64,000 nucleotides of DNA from Sclerotiophoma versabilis (lineage: Eukaryota; Ascomycota; Dothideomycetes; Pleosporales; Didymellaceae): positions 930,001 through 994,000 of the forward strand of contig JAAROD010000026.1 of assembly GCA_012274445.1 (NCBI GenBank). The letters run 5' to 3'. Below the pieces are notes generated by a model. The model did no database searches. It saw only the letters and a list, made by a program, of their open reading frames with translations, and was not told the origin of the DNA. Positions 22,011 through 32,147 of the stretch are shown here, piece after piece; the first letter of the stretch is position 1, and each line of letters opens with the position of its first letter. A program made the position numbers and the translations under genes.

Positions 22011-22548
22011 TATAGAAAGACTAATTAGGCAGTGCTATATTAGTCTTCTAGGAATTAACAGGCTAGTCTTTAAAAGCACCCTAGGTGCTAGGTAATAGGA
22101 CTAAGTTAAGACTACTAGAAGGACTATTAAGTAATATAGTCCTCTCCTCTAACTCCTGTTCTATAATACTCTGCTCTTCTACTAAAATTACTTCTTCTAC
22201 TTAATAATTAAGTAAATCTATTTATTAATATAACTACTCTTTATGCGCGCATGCAATCTATAACTCTTCTAATACCTTTTTAAAGGCCTTAAGCACTTTA
22301 TTTTATACTTTATAACTTTCTTTTAATTTTATCTATAACTTCTCTTTCTCTATTATAAGCTACTAAAACTTAGACTGTATTATATAAATATTACAATGTT
22401 AGCTATACTTTAGGTACTTACTATACTTTCTAGAATAAATATAAACCTTATATACGCGTTTATATTTCTTATAGGTTAAATACTTCTTAACTATAGTCTT
22501 ACTAAAAGACTCTATAAATTTATATAGATAGTAATAATAGGCTGTACT
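21982..22548 (-). pseudogene. Element C antisense Zn2Cys6-like gene relic
   Basis: Minus-strand frame in the same place as the antisense genes of A and B, ending at TAA 21982-21984. From 22473 down to the terminal stop (163 codons) it stays in one register and is broken only by RIP-type stops. Five TAT or TAC codons (each one G-to-A change from a Cys codon) and one intact TGT at 22393-22395 lie in C-x2-C-x6-C-x5-C-x2-C-x6-C spacing. A Lys/Glu-rich coiled-coil-like stretch and an acidic stretch follow. The start codon is lost, so the 5' limit is approximate. Sequence and length differ from the genes of A and B. Confidence 0.65.
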
Positions 22549-22657
22549 TAACTTAAAAGGATGTTTAGGTATTATTATAGACTTACTTAATAAATAAGGT
22601 AGAGCCTATATTATATAAATAAGCTTAAGAGACTAAGCTAAGATAGAAAAGAGATAG

Positions 22658-23162
22658 TGTTATAATCTTAAGAAATATAGTATTAAATATTAAGAATTAC
22701 TACCTTAGGTACAGTACAGTTAACCTATACAGGAAAAATATATTATAAGTAAGTAACTACTAGTATTAGTAGTTAGCACTTAGCTACTACTAGAGGACAA
22801 TTACGTAATATAATTAGCCTTAGTATAATTAGTATAATTAGTGCTTAGTATAATTAGTAATTAGTATAATTAGTATAGTCTATACTACTAAGTATGTTAT
22901 ATCTCTTCTTAGTATATAGTTAGCAGAAATATAACTCTTATAGTTTATATTTAACTTAGTTAATTAAGTTTATCTTTAGAATCTTAACTCTAACTCTTAA
23001 GCTAGATAGTCTACTCTATACTACTTATTATTACCCTCTATTATTATAGTATTTTACTAGATAATAACTCTAACCCTTATAGACCTTTCTATACTAGTAC
23101 TTATCCCTAAGAACTAATATAAATAGTACTTATAAGCTTTACTTAAAAGTATAACTTTAATA
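22658..23162 (+). repeat. Element C 3' LTR
   Basis: 505 bp, begins TGTTATAATC, ends TTTAATA (CA mutated to TA), followed by GTAAG. It differs from its 5' partner at scattered CA/TA-type sites, as expected if the two were RIP-mutated separately. Confidence 0.9.
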
Positions 23163-23167
23163 GTAAG

Positions 23168-25151
23168 CTTATATAGTTTTAAGTTAGAGAGAGCCTACTC
23201 TAACTTATTACTCTAGCTAACTACTTTTCTTTAGTTAGCCTTTATAATACTATTATAGCTTTACTTTATAATAAACCTATCTATAAATAGAGTACTCTAT
23301 AAAGTACTACCTTAGAAATTAAGATAGACTTAGGTCTGCTGCTATATTATAGTATATATAAATATAAGATAGTATATTTACATAGAGAATAAAGTTAGAA
23401 GGTATAACCTATTATAATAGCTGCTACTCTCTTATACTATTATAAGCTTTTTAGACACTAAATTTACTAAATAGTAGCTAGAAATATTAGTAACAGTTAT
23501 AGGCGTAGTTAGAGCTTATAATAACACATTTACTTACCTATACCTTAGCTTTATATAAGCTAGCTCTAGTACTTTTTCTTTCTAAAGCTATGCACTTCTA
23601 ATACTATAATTATAAACCTGTAGTAGAGCTATTATAAGAGTATTCTTAGTATTAATTTACTATTTACTAGTACTTTTATATTAACTAGTAGTAGTAATAA
23701 GAGCCTAGAAGTATTCTTATTAAAATAGAAGTTAATATAAGCTTTATTTAGATAGTGTTAAAAGTTTTAGATATATAGCTGCTTATAATATATATTAAGG
23801 TTAGTAGTCTTTTAGAACTATAATAATCTAGAGAGTACCTATTAATTAAGCTGCCTATAGTAGCTAATTAAAGAGTATATATAGGTAGAAAGATAGTTTT
23901 TATAGATAGCTATAAGAGTAATAGCTAAAGGTGTAAAGTAGTAGAGTTGCTTAGTAGTAAGCACAGGTAATAATTAGTAGTTAGAAGTTAAAATCTAAAC
24001 CTATAGACAATCTATCTTTACAGCTCTATAACTCTACTAAATTAAGTTAGATTTTAATATATAGTAGCCTATCTAAAGCAGGTTCTTATATAGTATAATT
24101 GCGTAAGTTTAAAATATTACGTAAGCTCTGCTGTTATTAGTAAAAGTAAAGAGAAAGGTAGAGTAATATAATAAGTAAATACTAAAGTTTTACCTAAAGT
24201 TAATCTATATATGTAAAGATTTTAAACGCACTATATTACTTACTTTAAAGAACTCTTTTAAATAAGCTACTAGTTATTAGAATCTAACTAATATTAATAG
24301 AGTTATAGGGCTGTAAAGATAGAACGTTTATAGTTAAGCACTTTTATTAACTTACTTACTTTAATATAATACTCTAATAGCCTCTACTATTATAATTTAA
24401 TTATATATAGCTTATTTAAAAGAGAAAGTATTTAATTACTATATATAAAGAGAGTAGGTATTTTTATCTTTTATAGATAGAGTATCTTATTAGTGTTTAG
24501 AGAGTCTGTTAAGAGATTTTATAGGTTAGATTTCTTATCTTAGGTTTTACTTTTATTATACAACCTACTAGTAAGTTTTTAACATAAGATAGTATAATCT
24601 ACTAGTAGGTTTTTAAGTAACTAACCTATAGAATTAAGTTTAACTAGCTATATAAGGCGTAGAGTTAATACTATATATATATATTATCTCTATAGAGTAA
24701 TAAACTATAATAGAGAAGGTATATACTTAAATAAATTATAGAGACTTATATAGTAACAGTTTTATTTTCTCTTATAGCTACCTCTAGCTCTACTCTCTTA
24801 GACTCTATTTTAATCTGTAGGTAGTTAATCTTCTACTCTATAACCTTAAGATAAGCTATTTATTATTTATCTTTATCTTTATTTATAGATAGGTAATCTA
24901 GTTAATTATAGATATTAAGTATGTTACTATTCTAGATACTAACCTAATATAGATTAGTGCTCTGCTAGACTAAACTATATACCTGCTTACTAGTAAAGAA
25001 TAATCTATAGAAAAGACTTCTTATCTATAAAAGAACTAAGTAAGCTTAGTAAAACTATATTACTACTATTTATAGAACCTTCTTATTAATAGTAGTAGTC
25101 TAGACTATATATTATATTAGAAGAGGATAGTGTCTCTGTTATAGCGCACTA
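23168..25151. repeat. RIP-mutated AT-rich middle arm of outer transposon
   Basis: About 2 kb of TA-rich DNA with no readable gene, between element C and element B. It belongs to the outer element by position and composition. Confidence 0.7.
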
Positions 25152-25156
25152 ATATA
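25152..25156. repeat. Target-site duplication of element B (left)
   Basis: ATATA, repeated at 32143-32147. Confidence 0.85.
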
Positions 25157-25657
25157 TGTTACGATCTCGGAGGATGGCACGCGGGGATGGTGACTTATTA
25201 CCAATGGCGGGCCCTGGATCGGCGGGCGCCAGGCCCCAGGTCACGTGATGTCTCACGAACTCCACACAGAACCTGGAGTCAGGAGTGTGAGACACGACAA
25301 CACAACGTCACGTGATGTCCCACGAATCCCACATTGTTCCATGAATACCACAAGGCCCCCTATGGGACTTGGTGGAAGACCATGCTACACTATGGGACAT
25401 CTTAAGTATATAGTCAGTAGGAACACAACCCTTATGGTTCGTGTTCAACTTAGTCAATCAAGTTTGTCTTTGGAATCTCAACCCCCAACTCTCGAGCTAG
25501 ATAGTCTACTCTATACTACTCATTGTTACCCTCCATTGTCACGGTGTCTCACTAGACAATAACCCCAACCCTTACGGATCATCCTGTACCAGCGCTCATC
25601 CCTGAGAACCAATACGAATAGTGCTTACGAGCTTTGCTTGAAAGTACAACTTCAACA
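25157..25657 (+). repeat. Element B 5' LTR
   Basis: 501 bp. The U3 (to about 25402) has two near-identical 18-mers CACGTGATGTCYCACGAA at 25242-25259 and 25309-25326, an inverted GTGAGACA near 25286, and two TATGGGAC at 25361 and 25391. It lacks the GCTCGTCAACGAGC palindromes of element A. R-U5, including AGTATATAG, is shared with A. Confidence 0.94.
25242..25398. promoter_or_regulatory. Element B U3 repeated motifs (5' LTR)
   Basis: Two 18-bp direct repeats and further GTCYCA cores in both orientations make a set private to this U3 type; the set is present again in the 3' LTR. They occupy the same position relative to the TATA-like box as the palindromes of element A. Operator function is inferred. 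Confidence 0.6.
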
Positions 25658-25674
25658 CTTTGAACACCCCAAAG
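25658..25674 (+). promoter_or_regulatory. Primer-binding region of element B
   Basis: CTTTGAACACCCCAAAG directly after the 5' LTR, as in element A but one C shorter, and again without a leading TGG. TTGAACAC again complements GTGTTCAA in R. Confidence 0.5.
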
Positions 25675-27816
25675 ATGAGTACTACTTCAGGATCCCGTGC
25701 TACCCATAGCAACTCCAACGCGTCACGCAACCGCGTCGACGACGACCTCGATATGGACGAAGGATCGAACGAGGGCACGACGACCTCTACGTCCACGAGT
25801 GTATACCCAGTAGCTAAGCCCGAGACCTTCGATGGTACTCGTGAGAAACTGGAAGACTGGCTTATCAAGTTCGACCTCTTCTTCATGTTTCAGGGAGAAC
25901 GCATCCCTGAGGAGAAACGTGTGACGCTTGTCTCCACGTTCATGAAGGACCGCGCGTTCACGTGGATCAAACCCTTTATCCAGCGTTACCATGGAGAAGG
26001 AACGTCCACCGACATCGACGCATGGATCGAAGACTTCGACCTGTTCAAGGAACAGATACGCCGAGTATTTGGAGTACACAACGAACCAACCATCGCACGT
26101 CGCGACATCCAACGCATTAAGCAAACCACGTCAGCCGCCGACTATGCTGCCAAATTTCAGCAGCTAGCAACGTACACCGGCTGGGACGACACCGCGTTGA
26201 CAACGATGTTCCGACAAGGATTGAAACCACGAGTCAAAGAGGAATTGATGCGGACCGCTGCGTCTACCGATGACTTCGACTCCCTGGTCAATACGGCAAT
26301 TGATATCGATGTCAAGCTGTACGAACTACAACAGGAATTGCGAGAGGACCCACGTACACGAGCAGCAGCTCATACTACTCGCCCGCCTCCACGCAACCCA
26401 TGGCGAAACAACCTCAACCGAGGAAACCGAGGAAGCAACCGCTACCAGCCAAACACTGGACGCCGTGTACACAATAGCACCAGCAGCGGTTACTACGGAC
26501 CAGAGGCCATGGACCTGTCCAACATCAACAAAGGACCAGAACCCCGATGGAACCAGAAAAGCAAGGGTAGTGACAGGAAGGACAAGTCAGGAGTGACTTG
26601 TTATGGATGTGGCAAGCAAGGCCACTATGCCAAGGACTGTCGATCCAAGAACAAGGTGGTTCGACAACTCAACGTACTCACCCGCGAGGATGCGGATGCC
26701 GGTGATGAATGGGAAGTTCTCACCGATGACATGGGACGTCTTATGGAGGACCCCGAACCCGGATCCGATGACGATTACATCGAACCATCCGATGAGGACA
26801 TACGGAATGCCCGAAGCCGAGCACCTACACCATACCAAGAGTTGGACGAACAGCAGAAGCATCTGCAGGACCTAGCGAGACGACCATCAACACAGATGGG
26901 ACAAGCATACGAACGAGGACTGAAAGTGTGCAAGCACAAGCAGCCCACTATGTCTCAGCGACTACGCGACACTGCCAGACAAGAAGCGGATGGAGGCACT
27001 ATCTACGCCTCCGACACTGAAGAAAGTTGGTACGACACAGACATGCGTGAATTCAACGAACGTACAGAAGCAGAACTAGCACGTCAAGAAATCCGAGACA
27101 ACAACGCTACCTTTCAGGAAAACTGTGATCGGATTACCAAGAGCATCGACAAGAAACTACAGCAAATGGCACTTCAAACTCGCGCAGGACAACGACAGGT
27201 CAACAACCTAAGTAAATCCCAACAGGATTGGTGGAAACATGATTTCGATAAACTCAGTGCTGGCAACTACGCCACACGACAGGAGCTCGAGCGACAAGTA
27301 AAAAACGACCGAAGCAGGAACGAGCCTGACTTCGACAGGAAGCCAGCGTTGCTTCTAAACCCACGACCAGAGTACGCCTTGGACCACCGGAATCCAAATC
27401 ATGGAAAGCTATCATGGACAGCATGCGTACACAACGCCTGTCGCATACACGAATCAGAAAAACTAGGAAAGGGATGGTTCCCGACTCCCAGTACCACATG
27501 CAGGAAACAATGGTACGATTGCAAGAACGACATGTGCGAAATGCACCTCTGGGACAAGCGTTCCGAGCTGCACTTCCCAGGCACAGACGACCATCAGGAA
27601 ATCGTATGCATGCAATTGGTTATCAACGGCTCCTGCTACAATCTACATTGGCAGCGTTGCCTCAACCCGAACTGCAAGCTGCACGAAGGCAGCAAGATCA
27701 TCCATGGATTCGGTGATGAGGAGACTTTTTTAGGCAAGCGCCAAAAGAGTGCTCCGTCGAGCGATCCCTTAACGCTATTGGGGACGGCTCACTCATCAGA
27801 CTACCCATCAAGTTAA
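25675..27816 (+). CDS. gag: Element B Gag polyprotein
   Basis: 713 aa from the ATG matching that of element A; an in-frame TTG slightly upstream is not a start. Same order as element A: capsid region, Arg/Asn-rich stretch, CCHC knuckle (CYGCGKQGHYAKDC), acidic segment, and three W-x2-C-x4-C-x2-H units near the C-terminus. Amino-acid differences from A are few and scattered, which suggests the protein has been kept functional in both lineages. Ends 84 bp beyond the slip site. Confidence 0.93.
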   Translation: MSTTSGSRATHSNSNASRNRVDDDLDMDEGSNEGTTTSTSTSVYPVAKPETFDGTREKLEDWLIKFDLFFMFQGERIPEEKRVTLVSTFMKDRAFTWIKPFIQRYHGEGTSTDIDAWIEDFDLFKEQIRRVFGVHNEPTIARRDIQRIKQTTSAADYAAKFQQLATYTGWDDTALTTMFRQGLKPRVKEELMRTAASTDDFDSLVNTAIDIDVKLYELQQELREDPRTRAAAHTTRPPPRNPWRNNLNRGNRGSNRYQPNTGRRVHNSTSSGYYGPEAMDLSNINKGPEPRWNQKSKGSDRKDKSGVTCYGCGKQGHYAKDCRSKNKVVRQLNVLTREDADAGDEWEVLTDDMGRLMEDPEPGSDDDYIEPSDEDIRNARSRAPTPYQELDEQQKHLQDLARRPSTQMGQAYERGLKVCKHKQPTMSQRLRDTARQEADGGTIYASDTEESWYDTDMREFNERTEAELARQEIRDNNATFQENCDRITKSIDKKLQQMALQTRAGQRQVNNLSKSQQDWWKHDFDKLSAGNYATRQELERQVKNDRSRNEPDFDRKPALLLNPRPEYALDHRNPNHGKLSWTACVHNACRIHESEKLGKGWFPTPSTTCRKQWYDCKNDMCEMHLWDKRSELHFPGTDDHQEIVCMQLVINGSCYNLHWQRCLNPNCKLHEGSKIIHGFGDEETFLGKRQKSAPSSDPLTLLGTAHSSDYPSS
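27726..27732 (+). promoter_or_regulatory. Programmed -1 frameshift heptamer, gag/pol (element B)
   Basis: T TTT TTA in gag phase at the same codon (686) as in element A. Confidence 0.85.
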
Positions 27817-30800
27817 ATGGAGTAGTATTATCGGCACTCTTGGACTCAGGAGCACAAGCGAATTACATATCCCAAACAGCGATGTACCGAGCAGGCCTCG
27901 TACCACGCACAAAGGAACATGCCTATTCGCTCCGAGTAGCCAATGGAGAATCAATGCCGGAAGAGCCGTATATCATGTACGAGGTGATAGCGGCCCCCCT
28001 AGAGATACAGGGGCACCACGAGGAACTAACCCTAGACGTCTTCGCAAAGGCCACGCACGACGTCATACTAGGACTTCCCTGGTTACGAAAGCACAATCCA
28101 GAGATAGACTGGACATGGGAAAGACTTTCGTTGAGACGATGCAAATGCGGCACCAATGCATCGAAACCCACGCAGCGCACGCCGCGACTGGTGGATGAGA
28201 AGGAGATCAACAACGTCTCTTCGACACATAAGACGCGCCAAGATAGAGCGGTCGACCGTGTGGACAAAGGAAGCCCCTCCACGACGGTTAAGGAGAACAA
28301 GAGTGCACCTCCTGGCATACCAGATGTGTATAGACAGTACGCCTGGATGTTTAAAGAAGAGTTATCCGCAAAAGCGCTACCCAAGCATCAACCTTGGGAT
28401 TGTGAGATTAAACTCGAGGAAGGGAAAGAACCACCCTTCGGGCCTATATACCAGTTATCCGAGAAAGAGCTCGAGATATTACGCGAGTACATCAAGGAGA
28501 ACCTCGCGAAAGGATTCATTAGGAAATCCGAATCCCCGGCGGGATTTCCCATTCTATTCGTACCAAAGAAAGACGGCAAGCTGAGGCTTTGCGTCGACTA
28601 CCGAAAGCTGAACGATATCACCATCAAGAATCGTTACCCGCTACCCAACATATCCGAGTTACAGGACCGGTTATCAGGAGCGAAGTTCTTCACCGCACTC
28701 GACTTACGCGGAGCGTACAACCTCATACGCATGAAGAAGGGCGAAGAATGGAAGACGGCGTTTAGAACCCGTTATGGTCACTACGAGTATACGGTCATGC
28801 CATTTGGGCTAACCAATGCACCAGCAGTATGCCAGGCACTAATCAACAATGTGCTACGAGCACACCTGGACATTACAGTGGTGGCATACCTCGATGACAT
28901 CCTAGTGTACAGCAAAACACTAGAAGAACACAAGGTCCACGTGCGACAAGTGTTAGAATGCTTAGCAACAGCAGACCTCAGGCTGAAGCCAGAGAAGTGC
29001 GAATGGCACAAGGAAGAAGTAGAGTTCCTTGGCTATGTCGTAGGAAGATATGGAGTTAAGATGAGCGAAAAGAAAATCCAGGTTGTGAAGGATTGGCCGA
29101 CACCCACTACAGTCAAGGGAATTCAAGAATTCCTTGGGTTCGTCAACTTCAACCGACGTTTCATCAAGGACTACTCCATGAAGGCCTTACCGCTCACGAG
29201 ACTTACGCGGAAGGACACACCCTTCAAATGGGAACAAGCGCAAGAAGACGCTTTCCAATCGCTCAAGCAAGCATGCATAGAGCCTCCCACACTGATTGCA
29301 TTCAGGAGCGGCGAACCCGCACGCCTTGAAACAGATGCCTCGGATTTGGCATTAGGAGCATGCATTACTCAAGAACGAGGCGGTCAATGGCACCCGATCG
29401 CCTACCACTCAAGGAAGTTCACGGCACCGGAAGAACGTTACGATGTACACGACAAAGAGCTTATGGCCATCGTCGATGCACTACAACATTGGAGAGTATA
29501 CGCAGAAAGCTGCTCAGAACTCACCATCTACACAGATCACAAGAACTTGGTACATTTCACCACTACTAAGGTTCTGAACCGACGGCAAGTACGCTGGTCA
29601 GAAATGCTTGGTCAGTACAAGTTCAAGATCCTGTACACACCGGGGAAGGAAAACGGTAGAGCAGACGCGCTCAGCCGACGCCACGACCTCGCAGGCGAAA
29701 AGACAATCAACAAATTCGCCATCCTCGGAGTTAACAAAGATGGGTCTTTAGGACCAACACAGCAGCTCAATCTAGTGATGCAAGTTCAGCAGGAACAACG
29801 CATCCCGGAGCAAGTACCAGAGGAGCTTCAAGAGGAAGTCATCTCAAGACATCATGACGATGCGCTACACGGACACCCTGGTATTGCCCGCACCATGGAA
29901 CTCATCAAGCGACATTATGAGTTTCCCAACATGAAGGACAAGGTCACCAAGTTCATCAGGAACTGCGTGCAGTGCCAACAGAACAAGCACAGCACACACG
30001 CCAAGTACGGAGAGGCACAAGCAATGGAGCCACCCACGGCACCATGGACGAACATCACGATGGATTTCGTTACGCAGCTACCACCCTCCAAGGACCCTGT
30101 CACAGGATATACCTACGACTCAATCTTCGTCGTAGTGGATCGATTCACCAAATACGCTGAAATGATACCATTCAGACACAGCTACACTGCGCGGCAGCTA
30201 GCTACGGTATTCATCGATCGGATCATTCGCCACCACGGAATGCCCGAGTCAATTGTCAGCGACAGAGATAAGCTTTTCACGTCAAACTATTGGACCACGA
30301 TGCTTGCCGCATTAGGTACCAAGAAAAAGCTATCTACAGCCTATCATCCGCAGACGGACGGACAGACAGAAAGAACGAATCAGACGATGGAAACGTACCT
30401 TCGGATCTACAGCAACCAGGAACAAGACAACTGGGTCTCGCTGTTACCCATGGCACAAATCGCATACAACAACAAGTTATCGGAAGCAACAGGCACAACG
30501 CCGTTCTTCGCGAATCACGGGAGACACCCAAATCTCTTTACTCGATCTCTCAATTGCCCTATTCAGACGGAATCAGCAATAGCTTCAGCAGTCAGACTAA
30601 AGGAAGTACACCAGAAATCACTCGAAAACATCGCACGGGCTCAGGAACGAGCCATTTCATATGTCAATCAGAAACGAAAAACGGCACCTCAGCTAAAGGA
30701 GGGGGATAAAGTCTATCTCCTCACAAAAAATCTCAGAACACGAAGAGCAACGAAAAAACTGGACAAGGTCAAGGTCGGACCATTTTTCATTTCTAAGCAA

Positions 30801-31151
30801 ATCAGCCCAGTCAACTACCGACTTGAGCTACCCAAGGATGCAAAGATCCACCCAGTGTTCCATGTCTCGCTGTTGGAACCTGCCGACCCAAGAACGCCAA
30901 TCCAGAAAGACTTCCACTACCAAGCCGACGGCAACGATGAGTGGGAAGTCGAAAAAATAACAACACATCGAAGAACCAAGAAAGGTATTCGATACCTAGT
31001 CAAATGGTTAGGGTACCCGGAGTCAGAAAGTACATGGGAACCCCCAGCGCACCTTAAGAACTGCCAACAGTTGTTGCGGCAGTATCGGCGGAATCAGGAT
31101 CCAGAGGCGGAGGATACGATCCCCAGTCGAGACCAAGGGTCCCGGGCATGA
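27732..31151 (+). CDS. pol: Element B Pol: protease, RT, RNase H, integrase, chromodomain
   Basis: 1139 residues after the slip; about 1825 aa as Gag-Pol. Same domains as element A: DSGA protease near 27843, VVAYLDDILVYS in RT near 28885, RNase H, HHCC zinc domain, DDE integrase and chromodomain (about 30935-31090). The two Pol proteins are nearly identical until just past WEPP in the chromodomain. After that the C-terminal tails differ completely (ending HGSQQTPR in A, RDQGSRA in B). That is the edge of the exchanged 3' segment. Overlaps the antisense gene by 98 bp. Confidence 0.95.
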   Translation, partial: RQAPKECSVERSLNAIGDGSLIRLPIKLNGVVLSALLDSGAQANYISQTAMYRAGLVPRTKEHAYSLRVANGESMPEEPYIMYEVIAAPLEIQGHHEELTLDVFAKATHDVILGLPWLRKHNPEIDWTWERLSLRRCKCGTNASKPTQRTPRLVDEKEINNVSSTHKTRQDRAVDRVDKGSPSTTVKENKSAPPGIPDVYRQYAWMFKEELSAKALPKHQPWDCEIKLEEGKEPPFGPIYQLSEKELEILREYIKENLAKGFIRKSESPAGFPILFVPKKDGKLRLCVDYRKLNDITIKNRYPLPNISELQDRLSGAKFFTALDLRGAYNLIRMKKGEEWKTAFRTRYGHYEYTVMPFGLTNAPAVCQALINNVLRAHLDITVVAYLDDILVYSKTLEEHKVHVRQVLECLATADLRLKPEKCEWHKEEVEFLGYVVGRYGVKMSEKKIQVVKDWPTPTTVKGIQEFLGFVNFNRRFIKDYSMKALPLTRLTRKDTPFKWEQAQEDAFQSLKQACIEPPTLIAFRSGEPARLETDASDLALGACITQERGGQWHPIAYHSRKFTAPEERYDVHDKELMAIVDALQHWRVYAESCSELTIYTDHKNLVHFTTTKVLNRRQVRWSEMLGQYKFKILYTPGKENGRADALSRRHDLAGEKTINKFAILGVNKDGSLGPTQQLNLVMQVQQEQRIPEQVPEELQEEVISRHHDDALHGHPGIARTMELIKRHYEFPNMKDKVTKFIRNCVQCQQNKHSTHAKYGEAQAMEPPTAPWTNITMDFVTQLPPSKDPVTGYTYDSIFVVVDRFTKYAEMIPFRHSYTARQLATVFIDRIIRHHGMPESIVSDRDKLFTSNYWTTMLAALGTKKKLSTAYHPQTDGQTERTNQTMETYLRIYSNQEQDNWVSLLPMAQIAYNNKLSEATGTTPFFANHGRHPNLFTRSLNCPIQTESAIASAVRLKEVHQKSLENIARAQERAISYVNQKRKTAPQLKEGDKVYLLTKNLRTRRATKKLDKVKVGPFFISKQISPVNYRLELPKDAKIHPVFHVSLLEPADPRTPIQKDFHYQADGNDEWEVEKITTHRRTKKGIRYLVKWLGYPESESTWEPPAHLKNCQQLLRQYRRNQDPEAEDTIPSRDQGSRA

Positions 31152-31599
31152 GCCCATTTTCGAGAACAGTGACGTCATTCAACAACGACTCCTGTTGCTC
31201 CAGAGGCTCAATCTCTTCAACGAACTGAGCACTCGCGTCGAACCATTGTTGTTCTCGACGCTTTAAGAATTTCTTTTGTTTACGCACCCGATTCAACTTC
31301 GCACGGGCAGCTTGCAAGGCGGCCATCGCGGCCTCCTCGGCCTCAGCCGCTTCGTCTTCCATTTGTTCCAACCGCGACATCTCGTTGTCGATTTTCGAGA
31401 AGTCGGGAACGGGCAGGTCAACTGGTTCACACTTCTTGATCCCGTTGTACTCGCAGTTTCCGCACTTCTTGCTCAGGGACGCCAACTTGCAAGGCAAGTT
31501 GTTCTTGGCGCAGTATTTGCAAGCAACCATGGCAATGAATCCGACAGCGTTTATGCGATCTCCTTTGGTATGACGGTGTAGAGTACTCCTGGAGGACAT
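31054..31599 (-). CDS. Element B antisense gene: small Zn2Cys6-like, coiled-coil protein
   Basis: 181 aa, antisense, between pol and the 3' LTR. Cysteines at 27, 30, 37, 46, 49 and 57 give C-x2-C-x6-C-x8-C-x2-C-x7-C, within the Zn2Cys6 range. Residues ~68-118 (Glu/Ala-rich, then Lys/Arg-rich) look strongly coiled-coil. It starts MSS and ends GSS like the gene of element A, yet the sequence between is largely different although flanking pol is nearly identical. The start lies 43 bp inside the 3' LTR boundary, so the promoter is probably the U3 acting backwards. A DNA-binding dimer is the best guess; a structural or RNA-binding role is possible. Confidence 0.75.
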   Translation of the reverse strand: MSSRSTLHRHTKGDRINAVGFIAMVACKYCAKNNLPCKLASLSKKCGNCEYNGIKKCEPVDLPVPDFSKIDNEMSRLEQMEDEAAEAEEAAMAALQAARAKLNRVRKQKKFLKRREQQWFDASAQFVEEIEPLEQQESLLNDVTVLENGLMPGTLGLDWGSYPPPLDPDSADTAATTVGSS

Positions 31600-31625
31600 C
31601 GGTTAATTCATGAGGACATGAATCG

Positions 31626-31639
31626 TGGAAGAGGGGGAT
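31626..31639 (+). promoter_or_regulatory. Polypurine tract of element B
   Basis: GGAAGAGGGGGATAG-type purine run immediately before the 3' LTR at 31642. Confidence 0.8.
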
Positions 31640-31641
31640 AG

Positions 31642-32142
31642 TGTTACGATCTCGGAGGATGGCACGCGGGGATGGTGACTTATTACCAATGGCGGGCCCT
31701 GGATCGGCGGGCGCCAGGCCCCAGGTCACGTGATGTCTCACGAACTCCACACAGAACCTGGAGTCAGGAGTGTGAGACACGACAACACAACGTCACGTGA
31801 TGTCCCACGAATCCCACATTGTTCCATGAATACCACAAGGCCCCCTATGGGACTTGGTGGAAGACCATGCTACACTATGGGACATCTTAAGTATATAGTC
31901 AGTAGGAACACAACCCTTATGGTTCGTGTTCAACTTAGTCAATCAAGTTTGTCTTTGGAATCTCAACCCCCAACTCTCGAGCTAGATAGTCTACTCTATA
32001 CTACTCATTGTTACCCTCCATTGTCACGGTGTCTCACTAGACAATAACCCCAACCCTTACGGATCATCCTGTACCAGCGCTCATCCCTGAGAACCAATAC
32101 GAATAGTGCTTACGAGCTTTGCTTGAAAGTACAACTTCAACA
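31642..32142 (+). repeat. Element B 3' LTR
   Basis: 501 bp, apparently identical to 25157-25657; followed by ATATA at 32143-32147. Confidence 0.94.
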
Positions 32143-32147
32143 ATATA

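Larger units (their letters stand above)
9104..23162 (+). mobile_element. Element C: RIP-degraded Ty3/gypsy chromovirus, interrupted by element A
   Basis: LTR-bounded element with 5' LTR 9104-9608 and 3' LTR 22658-23162 (505 bp each), flanked by GTAAG. About 7.06 kb net after removing element A and its 5-bp duplication. Its gag, pol and R-U5 align base by base with elements A and B but carry pervasive CA-to-TA, TG-to-TA and CG-to-TA changes. Every gene is closed by many stops. The U3 and the antisense gene differ from those of A and B. It inserted into the outer transposon and was later hit by element A within gag. Confidence 0.93.
25157..32142 (+). mobile_element. Element B: intact Ty3/gypsy chromovirus with a different U3 and antisense gene
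   Basis: A 6986-bp element with 501-bp LTRs that look identical by eye, ATATA target duplication, intact gag, pol and antisense frames and no RIP. Gag and Pol are almost identical to those of element A. The U3 and the segment from just after the chromodomain to the 3' LTR are largely unrelated to those of A. Confidence 0.97.
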
